In this document: one piece after another, positions 8,507-17,830 of the stretch | Numbering within the stretch: the stretch's first letter is position 1 | Layout: every line of letters begins with the position of its first letter | Assembly: GCA_029936965.1 (NCBI GenBank) | Contig: JAPYRG010000009.1 | Span: 1-54,309 of the forward strand | Length of the DNA stretch: 54,309 nucleotides | Direction of reading: 5' to 3' | DNA from: Fidelibacterota bacterium | GTDB taxonomy: Bacteria > Fidelibacterota > Marinisomatia > Marinisomatales > TCS55 | The notes under the pieces: model-generated | Database searches by the model: none | Told to the model about the DNA's origin: nothing | Seen by the model: only the letters and a program-made list of their open reading frames with translations | Program-made: the position numbers and the translations under genes

Positions 8507-9542
8507 GATCTAATCCATATTTTGATACAAGATCTATCATATTGCCAAATATGGTAAACCGTTTATCCTTTGTTTGTCCTCTAAGAAAACGTATATAAAT
8601 CTGAGCTGCAATACCTATAAGCCGGTATAACCCTAATATATGATAAAAACGTATGTTAGAAATATCATAACCACTGATAGTTGCGTATTCTTCAACTAAT
8701 CTATTCCTAGAATAAAAACGTTCGTCTACAGGCATTGTTGATGCTTGTTGAAATAAAACAGGATCTGAAGGTGTGCACCAATAACTAAGTAAAGATCCTA
8801 AATCACAAAGTGGGTCTCCCAGAGTACACATATCCCAATCAAAAACTGCTATAATTTTTCCTGGATCACCATCATCAAACATCACATTGTCAAGTTTATA
8901 ATCATTATGTATAATACTAAACTGATTAGTATTAGGAATGTTTTTAATAAGCCAATTATATATTTCCTCTACTGAATCAAGATCTTGATGTTTTGCATTA
9001 TCCCATCTTTTTTTCCACCCAGCTACTTGTCTTTCTAAAAATCCACTTGGCTTACCTAAGTTATCTAGGTCAAGATCAGAATAATCTACCTGATGAAATT
9101 CTGCTAAGGTTTTTATTAATTGTTCACTTATTAATTCCGGGCCATTTTTTTTATTATAAAAATTTTCTGGTAATTCTTTTCGTATTACTGTTCCAACTTT
9201 TCGTTCCATTATAAAAAAAGGGGAACCTATTATGTCCACATCTTCACAAAAATGCAATGCCTGTGGGGCATATGGGAAACTTTTGTGTAAAACGGAAAGA
9301 ACTTTAAACTCTCTTGACATATCATGTGAAGTTGGAGCTAATGGGCCTAAAGGTGGCCTTCTCAGTACATACTGGTGTGATCCATAATCAAGAAGATATG
9401 TTAAATTAGCCTTACCTTCACCAAATTGACGTACTGAAAAATCATTTGAACTACCCTCAAGTTCACCAATTAAATATTCTCTTAGATTATTTTCATCAAA
9501 AGCCTCATCAGGTCTTACAGAAATGGTATCAGAATTAGTCAA
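8490..9542 (-). CDS. Aminoglycoside-phosphotransferase-fold kinase, ACAD10/11- and LvaA-like
   Basis: A 350-aa APH-family kinase. Visible are an ATP-lobe segment YLLDYGSHQYVLRRPP, the catalytic loop IIHNDYKLDNVMFD (Brenner-type HxDxxxxN) and the metal-binding VFDWDMCTLGDPLCDLG. The motif set RRPPLGPLAPTSHDMSREF is typical of the kinase paired with acyl-CoA dehydrogenases in ACAD10/11 and of bacterial LvaA-type kinases. Known family members phosphorylate the 4-hydroxyl of 4-hydroxyacyl-CoAs. The start is a TTG at 9542 that overlaps the stop of the upstream dehydrogenase (TTGACTAA); no Met lies nearby downstream, so translational coupling is likely. Overlaps the convergent propeller gene by 17 bases. 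Confidence 0.85.
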   Translation of the reverse strand: MTNSDTISVRPDEAFDENNLREYLIGELEGSSNDFSVRQFGEGKANLTYLLDYGSHQYVLRRPPLGPLAPTSHDMSREFKVLSVLHKSFPYAPQALHFCEDVDIIGSPFFIMERKVGTVIRKELPENFYNKKNGPELISEQLIKTLAEFHQVDYSDLDLDNLGKPSGFLERQVAGWKKRWDNAKHQDLDSVEEIYNWLIKNIPNTNQFSIIHNDYKLDNVMFDDGDPGKIIAVFDWDMCTLGDPLCDLGSLLSYWCTPSDPVLFQQASTMPVDERFYSRNRLVEEYATISGYDISNIRFYHILGLYRLIGIAAQIYIRFLRGQTKDKRFTIFGNMIDLVSKYGLDLIADA

Positions 9543-10707
9543 TATAATTTTTGAGTATTATTCTAGCTATTAAGTTTTTATGAATCTCATCTGCCCCATC
9601 ATATATTCTTGCACCACGTTCATGGCGATACCAATATGCAAGAGGAGTATAATCTGTTATTCCTAATGCTCCATGCGCCTGAATTGCTCTATCAAGGACA
9701 TTCATTAAAACATTAGCAACACAAAGTTTAATCATAGAGATTTCTTTTCTTGCTCCCTTAGTTTGAAATTCTTGTACTTTCTTTGCACAATCTATTACCA
9801 TTAGTCTTGCGCCATAGATTTCTGCTGCAGATTCTGAAATCCAATTTTGGATTGTTTGCTTTTCAGCTAGAAATTGATTTGGGTTAAGCTCTCTTGTAGA
9901 TACTCTTCTACACATTAGGTCTAATGCTCGCTCACAAATTCCAATCCAGCGCATACAATGATGAATTCTTCCCGGGCCCAATCTCTCTTGTGCTAGCATA
10001 AAACCTTGGCCAATATCTCCAATCATATATGTTGAAGGTATCCTGCAATCTGTAAATTTGGTTTCAGCATGGCTGTTATAATCTTCACCCTCATGACCCA
10101 TGACAGGAATATTCCTAACAATTTCAAATCCTGGGTTATCCATTGGAACTACAAACATACTTGCTTTAGAATATTTATTTTCTGCATCTGGGTCTGTTAC
10201 TGCCATAACAACACAAATGCTTGCTCCATCTGCTGAGCTTGTGAACCATTTATTTCCATTAATCACATAATCATTACCATCTTTAATAGCTAATGTGTCC
10301 ATCCAGATTGGGTTCGAACCAGGATTTTGAGGCTCAGTCATACCAAAGCAACTGCGTATTTCTCCAGATATCAATGGAGAAAGAAACTTATTTTTTAACT
10401 CACTACTAGCACGATCCTTTAATAATTCTATATTACCAATATCTGGAGCTTGAGAGTTAAAACAATAATGACCTAATAGTGATTTACCCAAAAGTTCGCT
10501 CACACTAGCGAATTCTAATAATGAAAGGCCCATCCCTCCATGCTTTTTAGATAAATAAGGAGTCCAAAGTCCAAGTTTCTTCACCTTCTCTCTACATTCA
10601 TTTAATTTAGGCAATACACTTAAGAAGCCACGCAATAAAAAGTCTTCTTCTAGTGGAATAATATCCTCTTCGACAACTTCATTAATTCTATCTAGATAAT
10701 TTTCCAT
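9535..10707 (-). CDS. Acyl-CoA dehydrogenase, ACAD10/11-like
   Basis: A 390-aa FAD-dependent acyl-CoA dehydrogenase with the normal order: N-terminal helical domain, FGMTEPQNPGSN and NGNKWFTSSADGA in the middle, beta-domain, then the C-terminal helical domain. At the C-terminal active-site loop, where classical members have the catalytic Glu in YEGTxEI, this protein has YDGADEIH. The Asp-Gly-x-Asp-Glu-x-His form is, as far as I recall, typical of ACAD10/11-type enzymes, which act on 4-phosphoacyl-CoAs rather than simple acyl-CoAs. The following kinase gene, overlapping by eight bases, fits that assignment: the kinase adds phosphate and this enzyme eliminates it to give an enoyl-CoA. Confidence 0.88.
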   Translation of the reverse strand: MENYLDRINEVVEEDIIPLEEDFLLRGFLSVLPKLNECREKVKKLGLWTPYLSKKHGGMGLSLLEFASVSELLGKSLLGHYCFNSQAPDIGNIELLKDRASSELKNKFLSPLISGEIRSCFGMTEPQNPGSNPIWMDTLAIKDGNDYVINGNKWFTSSADGASICVVMAVTDPDAENKYSKASMFVVPMDNPGFEIVRNIPVMGHEGEDYNSHAETKFTDCRIPSTYMIGDIGQGFMLAQERLGPGRIHHCMRWIGICERALDLMCRRVSTRELNPNQFLAEKQTIQNWISESAAEIYGARLMVIDCAKKVQEFQTKGARKEISMIKLCVANVLMNVLDRAIQAHGALGITDYTPLAYWYRHERGARIYDGADEIHKNLIARIILKNYID

Positions 10708-10783
10708 ATAAATCTCAATATTTTAATTTTGTTACTATTACTCCGCTATTAAATCTAATGGTGCAATTATGAGAAAAATAGAT

Positions 10784-12229
10784 TTATTTGATTGCAGATT
10801 CTTTTTCTTGGGTAAAAATACTAACAATGAGTAACACCAATGAAGAAACTAAAATCGCTGGTAATACTTCATCTAATGAAAAATAGAGTTCGCTTGGCAA
10901 CCAATTCCAAAGTATCGGGAATTCCTTCCACAAAAAGGTTATAATAATTCCTGATAGTATTGAAGTTACTGCACCTTCTTTTGTAGAACGCTTCCAGAAT
11001 AATGCTGCTAACAAAGCAGGAGTAATTGATGCGCCATATATTGTGTAAGCGTACAATGCTCGTTCAAAAAAACCAGCTGATTTAGAAAAACCAATAGAAA
11101 CGATATATGCTAAAATTCCAAGAATAAGTACCAATAAACGACTTAAACCCACGATTTTCTTTTCAGATGCGCTTTCATTTATATATTTTAAATAAACATC
11201 TTTTATAAGAGTATTTGCAGGGATTAATAAAAAAGAATCTGCTGTCGATATAATGATACCTACAATGGTTGCAAGCATCATTGCACCTAAAAATGAAGGT
11301 AACAAATCATAAGCAGTATAAATCAGAACATACTTACCCACTTCATCTTCTATTATCAGACTTGATGCAACCCATGATGAAGCAATAATCAGTAATTCAA
11401 TAATCAATACTGCAAATATCAATATAATTGTTGCTTTGGTTGCGCTTTCATGATCTTTACTTGCAGAAAATCTTTGATACATATTTGCATCTCCAAGAAT
11501 TAACAGAAATGGAGGTAAGCAAAAATTGATAATATCAAAAGTGGAAAAGATACCAAAAAATTGCATATGACTAGATTTATTCATTGATTCGAAAGCTATT
11601 TCCATTCCATTAAATCCTCCAGCTTTTATCCATAGAATAGGAAAAGCGATGACAAGACTTATAGTCATAAGTATTCCATTTGCTGCATCTGTAAATGCCA
11701 CACTTAATAGGCCAGCTAACATTGTATATAAAATGATAAAAATGGCTGCAATAATTGTTGCAGTTTCAATAGTAAAGAAAGGTGATTGTATTTGATTAGA
11801 AAAGACTGTATATATTACTGCTCCGCCAGCATTGTATTGATAACTTACGATCACCATATACGCAGAAACCAATGCAAATACACATAAATTTCTAGCAAAT
11901 GAGCCGTATCGATCACCTATTATTTCAGGAACTGTAAATTTTTTCACATTCCGTACTTTTCCGGCAACTTTAGTTAATAGTATTATACCCATAATGCTTC
12001 CAATAGGTAACATCAATGCTGCCATTCCTATTTCATACGTTTTACCGGCATTGCCTAATATAGAACCTGTTCCAATCCATGTGGCAAGCATCGTGCCCAC
12101 TAAAATCCATGGGGTTAGAGATCTACCTGCAAGTGCAAAATCTGATTGAGTATTTATTTTGCGTGATTTAACTATCCCTATACCAATCAGTATTAAGAGA
12201 TATAATAAGATTACACTTAAATAAATCAA
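10784..12229 (-). CDS. Sodium:solute symporter family (SSS) transporter
   Basis: A 481-aa integral membrane protein with about 12-13 hydrophobic helices. SSS signatures include SDFALAGRSLTPWILVGTML at the N-terminus, then WIGTGSILGNAGKTYEIGM, YTMLAGLLSVAFTDAANG and ISTADSFLLIPANTLIKD near the sodium-binding region. It couples sodium influx to uptake of a solute. The substrate is not readable, but the nearby acyl-CoA genes make an organic acid a reasonable guess. It is separated from the acyl-CoA dehydrogenase by 76 bases on the same strand, and divergent from the YyaL-like gene across 90 bases. Confidence 0.9.
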   Translation of the reverse strand: MIYLSVILLYLLILIGIGIVKSRKINTQSDFALAGRSLTPWILVGTMLATWIGTGSILGNAGKTYEIGMAALMLPIGSIMGIILLTKVAGKVRNVKKFTVPEIIGDRYGSFARNLCVFALVSAYMVIVSYQYNAGGAVIYTVFSNQIQSPFFTIETATIIAAIFIILYTMLAGLLSVAFTDAANGILMTISLVIAFPILWIKAGGFNGMEIAFESMNKSSHMQFFGIFSTFDIINFCLPPFLLILGDANMYQRFSASKDHESATKATIILIFAVLIIELLIIASSWVASSLIIEDEVGKYVLIYTAYDLLPSFLGAMMLATIVGIIISTADSFLLIPANTLIKDVYLKYINESASEKKIVGLSRLLVLILGILAYIVSIGFSKSAGFFERALYAYTIYGASITPALLAALFWKRSTKEGAVTSILSGIIITFLWKEFPILWNWLPSELYFSLDEVLPAILVSSLVLLIVSIFTQEKESAIK

Positions 12230-12319
12230 TTAATTCCTACTTTACGATTATAGTTTTTATGTATTATAAGCTGTTACATTTTGAAATTACGTGGTAGATG
12301 CCCAAATTCCAAGATGGCT

Positions 12320-14464
12320 ATGAATCCATACAAACAAATAGAGATATTATTACTTATATTATTTATCAGTTGTACTACTAAATCACAAACAGACAGTAAA
12401 ATTGAAAAAGTTAAAGATGTAAAAATGAATCGTCTTGCAGATGAACAAAGTCCATATCTATTGCAACATGCAGATAACCCTGTCGATTGGTATCCATGGG
12501 GAGAAGAAGCTTTTAATAAAGCGAAAAAATTAGACCGTCCCATTTTTTTATCTATAGGTTACTCAACATGTCACTGGTGTCATGTTATGGAACATGAATC
12601 ATTTGAAGATGACAGCGTGGCAAAACTATTAAATGAAAATTTTGTATCTATTAAAGTTGATCGAGAAGAATTACCTGAAATTGATCATTTATATATGTCT
12701 GTCTGTCAGGCAATGACAGGTAGAGGTGGATGGCCACTTAATATTGTAATGACACCACAGAAAGAACCATTTTTTGCAGGTACTTATTTCCCTAAAGATA
12801 GTAGAAGCGGTAGATCTGGAATGTTTCAGATATTGCCTATGATAACGGAAGCTTGGACAACAAAACGTGATGATATTATGACTTCGGTTAATCAAGTAAA
12901 AAATTATCTTGATAAAATAAACTCTAAACCTGCAGGAAATAATCTATCAGAAGAATTAATTACTTCAGCCTATGACCAATTTCGCAATGGTTTTGATGAA
13001 GAACATGGTGGCTTCTTTAGAGCACCAAAATTTCCATCTTCTCATAATTTGATATTTTTAATGAGGTATAATTATTCTTATGGCAATCAACTTGCATTGG
13101 ATATGGTTATAAAAACGTTGAAACAAATGCGACTTGGTGGTATTTATGACCAAATTGGGTTTGGGTTTCATCGCTATTCTACGGATAGGCATTGGCTCGT
13201 TCCCCATTTTGAAAAAATGCTTTATGACCAAGCAATGATTGCTATGGCCTATACAGAAGCCTTTCATATAACTGGTGATAAAATTTTTGAAAGTACTACT
13301 AAAGAAATATTTAAGTATGTTTTGCGTGATTTAACAGCCTCAAATGGAGGCTTCTATTCAGCCGAAGATGCAGATAGTGAAGGGGAAGAAGGAAAATTTT
13401 ATACATGGACTAAAAAAGAAGTTGAGGAAGTCTTAGGCGCCTCGTTAAGTAAAGATTTCAATAATACATTTTCAATAAAATATGAAGGCAACTTTAAAGA
13501 TGAGTCAAGCGGAAAAAAGAATGCGCAAAATATCCCTCACTTAAATAATTTTGATTTTTATAATCAACCTTCGATAGAGTCTGCAAGAAAGAAATTATTT
13601 GATAAAAGAGAATATAGAGTTCATCCATTAAAGGATGATAAAATACTTAGTGATTGGAATGGTTTGATGATTGCCGCTCTTGCAAGAGCGTCCATTATAT
13701 TTCAGGAACCCTCCTATCTTAAAGCAGCAAAGAAATCTTCTGAATTCGTACTAAATAAAATTTCTAAAGATGGAAAATTACTAAAAAGATTTCGAAATAA
13801 TAAAGCTGCTATTAATGCCCATCTTGATGATTATGCGTTTATATCATGGGGTTTATTAGAGATATATGAAGCATCCTTCGAAGCAGAATATCTATCTAAA
13901 TGTATTGATTTAATGAATATAATGGTAGATGATTATTGGGATGATAAGAATGGTGGTTTTTTTCTTGGGTCTGATCAATCTGAAAAACTTATAGTAAGGA
14001 CAAAAACAGCTTATGATGGTGCAATTCCATCGGGTAATTCTGTAGCTGTAATGAATATGCTTAAACTCTCACGAATAACTGGTGATGTTAAATGGGCAGA
14101 TCTTGCAGAAAAAACAATTCGAGCTTTCTCTGAAGATATACATCGTGCACCTACAGGTTATACTTTAATGCTTTCCGCATTCTTATTTGATACAAATAAA
14201 TCAAAGGAGATTGTTATTGTTGGTAATGGAAAAGATGATAAAACTATAGAATTTATAAATGCAATCCGTTCAGAGTATGCTCCTCATAAAGTCTTATTGT
14301 TAAAGGATACTTCATTAAATTATAATCAATTAGAACAATTTGCAAATTGGACTAGTACACAATATAGTATTGATGAGAAGCCAACTGCATATATATGCAA
14401 AAATTTTGCATGTAATCAACCAACTAATGATTTAAAAACTGCATTAACTTTACTAAATGAATAA
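12320..14464 (+). CDS. DUF255 / YyaL-type thioredoxin-domain lipoprotein
   Basis: About 714 aa from the ATG at 12320. The frame can be opened at 12281, but 12320 gives a compact lipoprotein signal ([18 protein letters not shown], cysteine as lipidation site), while the longer start puts charged residues ahead of it. The N-terminal domain has the DUF255 signature [19 protein letters not shown] and a thioredoxin-like [14 protein letters not shown] with a CxxC. An (alpha/alpha)6-barrel domain related to N-acylglucosamine 2-epimerases follows ([39 protein letters not shown]). Relatives include human SPATA20; the biochemical role is unknown. Most bacterial YyaL proteins are cytosolic, so the lipid anchor is notable. 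Confidence 0.85.
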   Translation: MNPYKQIEILLLILFISCTTKSQTDSKIEKVKDVKMNRLADEQSPYLLQHADNPVDWYPWGEEAFNKAKKLDRPIFLSIGYSTCHWCHVMEHESFEDDSVAKLLNENFVSIKVDREELPEIDHLYMSVCQAMTGRGGWPLNIVMTPQKEPFFAGTYFPKDSRSGRSGMFQILPMITEAWTTKRDDIMTSVNQVKNYLDKINSKPAGNNLSEELITSAYDQFRNGFDEEHGGFFRAPKFPSSHNLIFLMRYNYSYGNQLALDMVIKTLKQMRLGGIYDQIGFGFHRYSTDRHWLVPHFEKMLYDQAMIAMAYTEAFHITGDKIFESTTKEIFKYVLRDLTASNGGFYSAEDADSEGEEGKFYTWTKKEVEEVLGASLSKDFNNTFSIKYEGNFKDESSGKKNAQNIPHLNNFDFYNQPSIESARKKLFDKREYRVHPLKDDKILSDWNGLMIAALARASIIFQEPSYLKAAKKSSEFVLNKISKDGKLLKRFRNNKAAINAHLDDYAFISWGLLEIYEASFEAEYLSKCIDLMNIMVDDYWDDKNGGFFLGSDQSEKLIVRTKTAYDGAIPSGNSVAVMNMLKLSRITGDVKWADLAEKTIRAFSEDIHRAPTGYTLMLSAFLFDTNKSKEIVIVGNGKDDKTIEFINAIRSEYAPHKVLLLKDTSLNYNQLEQFANWTSTQYSIDEKPTAYICKNFACNQPTNDLKTALTLLNE

Positions 14465-14663
14465 ACCGTTTTCTACTAGAATAGGAGAGCTATTTGCTCA
14501 TATTCAAGATTTATTTGATACTATTATACATATTAGTCTAAAACGTGTACAGAGAAGCAAAAAAACAAATAATAAAATAGGTAGATTCTTTTCCTTTATT
14601 TCTACTTTAGGAGATGCATATTTCAAAAAATACAAGGACATCAAATCAAATGATTCTAAATAG
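14457..14663 (+). CDS. Small unknown protein, translationally coupled to the YyaL-like gene
   Basis: A 68-aa basic ORF whose ATG overlaps the end of the preceding gene by eight bases (ATGAATAA), an arrangement typical of translational coupling. Middle residues are rich in Lys/Arg ([17 protein letters not shown]) and the ends are amphipathic. There is no recognisable domain and no signal peptide. It could be a real small protein or a chance ORF in AT-rich DNA; the precise overlap and absence of any other gene in the 230-bp stretch support it. Conservation in related genomes would settle it. Confidence 0.45.
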   Translation: MNKPFSTRIGELFAHIQDLFDTIIHISLKRVQRSKKTNNKIGRFFSFISTLGDAYFKKYKDIKSNDSK

Positions 14664-14695
14664 TAAAAAGTTATATTTGTGGGGGAAATTTTAGT

Positions 14696-15997
14696 ATGTT
14701 TAAAATGCAGTTACACTGGCAGATAATTATAGGTTTATTACTAGGACTAATCTTCGGGATCGTTAGTGCCCTTATGGGATGGGGGCAGTTTACAACAGAT
14801 TGGATAGCTCCATTTGGCACAATATTCATCCGACTATTAAAATTTATTGCAGTTCCATTAGTATTAACATCTTTAATCACTGGGGTAGCTTCATTATCTG
14901 ATCTGAAAAAATTATCTAGAATTGGTGGTAAAACAATATCGATTTATATAATTACAACTGCAATATCTGTATCAATAGGTTTGGTTATTGTAAATATACT
15001 TCAACCTGGAAATAAAGTACCATATGATATGCAATCAAAATTACAAGAGACTTATCAAGCAGATGCTTCATACCGCGCTGACTCTGCACAAGAAGTAAAA
15101 GAACGTGGACCTCTGCAATTATTTATTGATATGGTACCTAGTAATTTTTTTGAAGCAGCATCAAATAATCGAAATATGTTGCAAATAGTATTTATTGCAC
15201 TTCTAATCGGTATAGGATTAATTCAAATTCCAAAAAAGAAATCTAAACCTGTGTTGAATGTTTTTGAAGGCCTGAATGATGTAATAATTAAATTGGTTGA
15301 TATCATCATGTTAATTGCCCCCTTAGGTGTTTTTTCTCTAATTGCACAAACAATTAACAAAGTTGCTGGGAATGATCCTAATCAAGTTATTGAATTGTTA
15401 AGCGCTCTGGGCTTCTATATGATCACCGTAATTATTGGGCTTATTGTACATATGGCAGTAACATATACTACATTGTTAAAAATCTATGTAAAAATGCCTT
15501 TAAAAACTTTCTTTACTGGTATTGGCCCTGCGCAATTACTGGCTTTTTCTACTAGCTCTAGTGGTGCAACGCTCCCTGTTACAATGGAACGATGTGAAGA
15601 TGAATTAGGAGTTAGTGAAGAAGTGTCTTCATTTGTGCTTCCTATAGGAGCAACTATAAATATGGATGGTACAGCTTTATACCAAGCAGTAGCAGCAGTT
15701 TTTATTTCACAAGCTATAGGTCTTGAACTAAATCTATTAGATCAGTTAACTATAGTTGTAACAGCAGTTCTTGCATCCATTGGCACAGCTGCGGTGCCAG
15801 GAGCAGGTATTATTATGCTAGTAATTATTCTTGAAGCAATAGGTGTACCAAGTACTGGGATTGCATTAATCTTAGGCGTAGATCGCATTTTAGATATGTT
15901 GCGTACTGTTGTTAACGTTACGGGCGATGCCACTATAGCAGTTACTATTGCTGCATCTGAAGGACAATTAAGACCACCTAAAAAAATAGCAGATTAA
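14696..15997 (+). CDS. Dicarboxylate/amino acid:cation symporter (DAACS, GltP/DctA family)
   Basis: A 433-aa membrane transporter. N-terminal helices (LHWQIIIGLLLGLIFGIV) are followed by the family hallmarks: the serine-rich hairpin FSTSSSGATLPVTMERCED and LPIGATINMDGTALYQAVAA (the NMDGT sodium/substrate motif). The second hairpin region TAAVPGAGIIMLVIILEA and the final DRILDMLRTVVNVTGDA are also visible. It takes up glutamate, aspartate or C4-dicarboxylates with sodium or protons. An Arg in the last transmembrane helix favours acidic amino acids or dicarboxylates, but I cannot separate these. A GGGGGA stretch sits about 12 bases before the ATG. Its 3' end overlaps the convergent kinase gene by four bases. 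Confidence 0.92.
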   Translation: MFKMQLHWQIIIGLLLGLIFGIVSALMGWGQFTTDWIAPFGTIFIRLLKFIAVPLVLTSLITGVASLSDLKKLSRIGGKTISIYIITTAISVSIGLVIVNILQPGNKVPYDMQSKLQETYQADASYRADSAQEVKERGPLQLFIDMVPSNFFEAASNNRNMLQIVFIALLIGIGLIQIPKKKSKPVLNVFEGLNDVIIKLVDIIMLIAPLGVFSLIAQTINKVAGNDPNQVIELLSALGFYMITVIIGLIVHMAVTYTTLLKIYVKMPLKTFFTGIGPAQLLAFSTSSSGATLPVTMERCEDELGVSEEVSSFVLPIGATINMDGTALYQAVAAVFISQAIGLELNLLDQLTIVVTAVLASIGTAAVPGAGIIMLVIILEAIGVPSTGIALILGVDRILDMLRTVVNVTGDATIAVTIAASEGQLRPPKKIAD

Positions 15998-17070
15998 GAA
16001 ACATCCCATGATACATCTTTTGATCCTCTTAACCAGAGCTGTTTACGATGAAATTCAATTTTTGCTGGAGTTTGTAAGCATGGTTCTCCATCAACATTTA
16101 TTGGCAAAGCAGGATCATGTGCAATATCAACCGGTTCATTATTTTGATTAACAGATTTTATTTCAAGTGTTCTACATTTATCTAGAGTTATTCCCCATTT
16201 ACCAACATGCTTTCCCTTTTTCAAAGGCCCCATTAATAATAACATTTGCAATCTAGTAAGATTCCACGCCTTACATAAATAAGCATGGTCTTTTATTGGT
16301 GAAGCCCCTGGTGCTACCCAGTAACCACCTCCAAAAAATTCAGATAATGTAAAAACAAAAAGTGAGAAATTAATAATGACAGGGTTATCATTGTCAATTT
16401 TAATCCAAGCATTCCGTTTTCTCCATTTAAGAATTTCGGTAATTCCTAAGTAAGTATATTTTAGATTACCTTTTATCCATTTTCCTCTTTTAAGTTTCGC
16501 TCTAGATACTAAAGAAGTTATTCCTGAATCTGTTTCATGAAAAATCCAACGGACAATTCTATTATTTTCTTTCGCTGTGCCATTCCACTTTGAATCAGCA
16601 GTAGGGGAAGGATAATTTTCTTCTTTAGGCATTGGTTCAGCTTCTATACGTAAAGCTCCAATATTTCTATCTACTCCATTAATAATAATATCAATGATAT
16701 TATCTAAATCATCCGAGATATATCCATGTACTCTAGCAACATCATTTCCAGTTCCTGCAGGAATAATTGCTAACGGTATTTTACTGCCTCTTAATCCTGA
16801 AGATACTTCATGTACGGTCCCATCACCACCACAAGCTACTATAACTTGTATATCTGAGCGGTTTCTTAATGAATAAGCTATTTCTGAAGCATGCCCAACT
16901 CTTTCCGTTATATATAACTCAGTTGCTAATCCTTCTTTCTCAATTTTATCCTTTACCGTTTCCCATATCTTTATTGATTGACCATCCCTAGCAGCAGGAT
17001 TAATTATACATGATATTATTTTCTGTGAATGATAAATTGAAGGATTGGTAGAAGAATTATCAGTATCCAT
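15994..17070 (-). CDS. Diacylglycerol-kinase-family lipid kinase
   Basis: A 358-aa protein with the DAGK catalytic fold: IINPAARDG near the N-terminus, the nucleotide loop CGGDGTVHEV (G81-T85) and IIPAGTGNDVARV (106-110). The C-terminal beta-sandwich domain includes FFGGGYWVAPGASPIKDHAY and LPINVDGEP. The family includes bacterial DgkB, YegS, and sphingosine and ceramide kinases, all of which phosphorylate a lipid hydroxyl with ATP. It follows the alpha-oxoamine synthase, acetoacetate-decarboxylase-like and SDR genes on the same strand, so phosphorylation of a sphingoid or ceramide-like lipid is a reasonable inference rather than a proven role. The substrate cannot be decided from the sequence alone. 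Confidence 0.85.
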   Translation of the reverse strand: MDTDNSSTNPSIYHSQKIISCIINPAARDGQSIKIWETVKDKIEKEGLATELYITERVGHASEIAYSLRNRSDIQVIVACGGDGTVHEVSSGLRGSKIPLAIIPAGTGNDVARVHGYISDDLDNIIDIIINGVDRNIGALRIEAEPMPKEENYPSPTADSKWNGTAKENNRIVRWIFHETDSGITSLVSRAKLKRGKWIKGNLKYTYLGITEILKWRKRNAWIKIDNDNPVIINFSLFVFTLSEFFGGGYWVAPGASPIKDHAYLCKAWNLTRLQMLLLMGPLKKGKHVGKWGITLDKCRTLEIKSVNQNNEPVDIAHDPALPINVDGEPCLQTPAKIEFHRKQLWLRGSKDVSWDVS

Positions 17071-17113
17071 TTAATGAAAACTATTTATTATAAATAAAAT
17101 ATCAAATTTTATT

Positions 17114-17815
17114 TTAACGGTATTTCTCAGATTTATAATAAAATTGTTTTCCTTTTGTACCTGGTTGAAGGATCATTTGCAGATACGGAACCCGCTCCTC
17201 ATCAAATAATTCAAGACCCTTCAAAAAAGGATGATTATTTATTACCCCCACTTCACCCTGCTCTTGATGTTCAAAAAGGGCTGCCTGTAAATACAAATCT
17301 GCTATATAGATTTCATCATCTTTAGAAACAAAAGCTTGAAAGTAACGCTCGTGTCCAAGATAATCTCCAATATTGTTACAACAATTTTTCATCGTTAGAA
17401 TAGAGCCATCTCTATCTGCAAATTCCAACTCATTTTTATCGCGATTAATTTCCCCATATTCTAGCTTATTATAAGAAGGTAATTTGTAATAATCAGCACT
17501 ATGGTCTAGGTGTTCTTGTGATGTGCTGCCAAGTGAAAATACGTACATTGCAAATTTTGGAACACCTCTAGATAAATCAGGCGCTACCACAATAGCTGCT
17601 ATTAATTCCTGAAAATCTGGAAGATGCCCAAGACCTCCTTCAGGAAAATTGAATGCAGTAATATTTAATAATGAAACTCCAGGTACAATTTCCATTGGAC
17701 TTAATTCTTTGGGTAATAATGAAGATATTTGATCCGTATCTACTTCATAGAATGTTGTCATTGCATAATCAAATTCCCAAATAATCAAATTGTCTCCTGG
17801 AATATGTTCTTTCAT
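17114..17815 (-). CDS. Acetoacetate-decarboxylase-fold protein (tentative)
   Basis: A 233-aa soluble protein. The N-terminal pattern (an extended strand, then TDQISSLLPKELSPMEIVPG followed by FNFPEGGLGHLPDFQELI) and the later VPKFAMYVFSLGS and YYKLPSYN resemble acetoacetate-decarboxylase-like beta-barrel proteins, a family that uses a Lys to form a Schiff base with beta-keto acids. I cannot identify the usual Lys-Lys pair with confidence, so decarboxylase activity is unproven. It sits 15 bases downstream of the alpha-oxoamine synthase gene, which would make or use beta-keto compounds. This family call is my weakest in the cluster. Confidence 0.45.
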   Translation of the reverse strand: MKEHIPGDNLIIWEFDYAMTTFYEVDTDQISSLLPKELSPMEIVPGVSLLNITAFNFPEGGLGHLPDFQELIAAIVVAPDLSRGVPKFAMYVFSLGSTSQEHLDHSADYYKLPSYNKLEYGEINRDKNELEFADRDGSILTMKNCCNNIGDYLGHERYFQAFVSKDDEIYIADLYLQAALFEHQEQGEVGVINNHPFLKGLELFDEERVPYLQMILQPGTKGKQFYYKSEKYR

Positions 17816-17830
17816 AATATTAATCCTAAT

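Noticed and set aside
10750-10782. AAATCTA...TAGATTT inverted repeat after the acyl-CoA dehydrogenase start
   Set aside because: Arms of seven AT bases with a loop of about 20; expected by chance in such AT-rich DNA.
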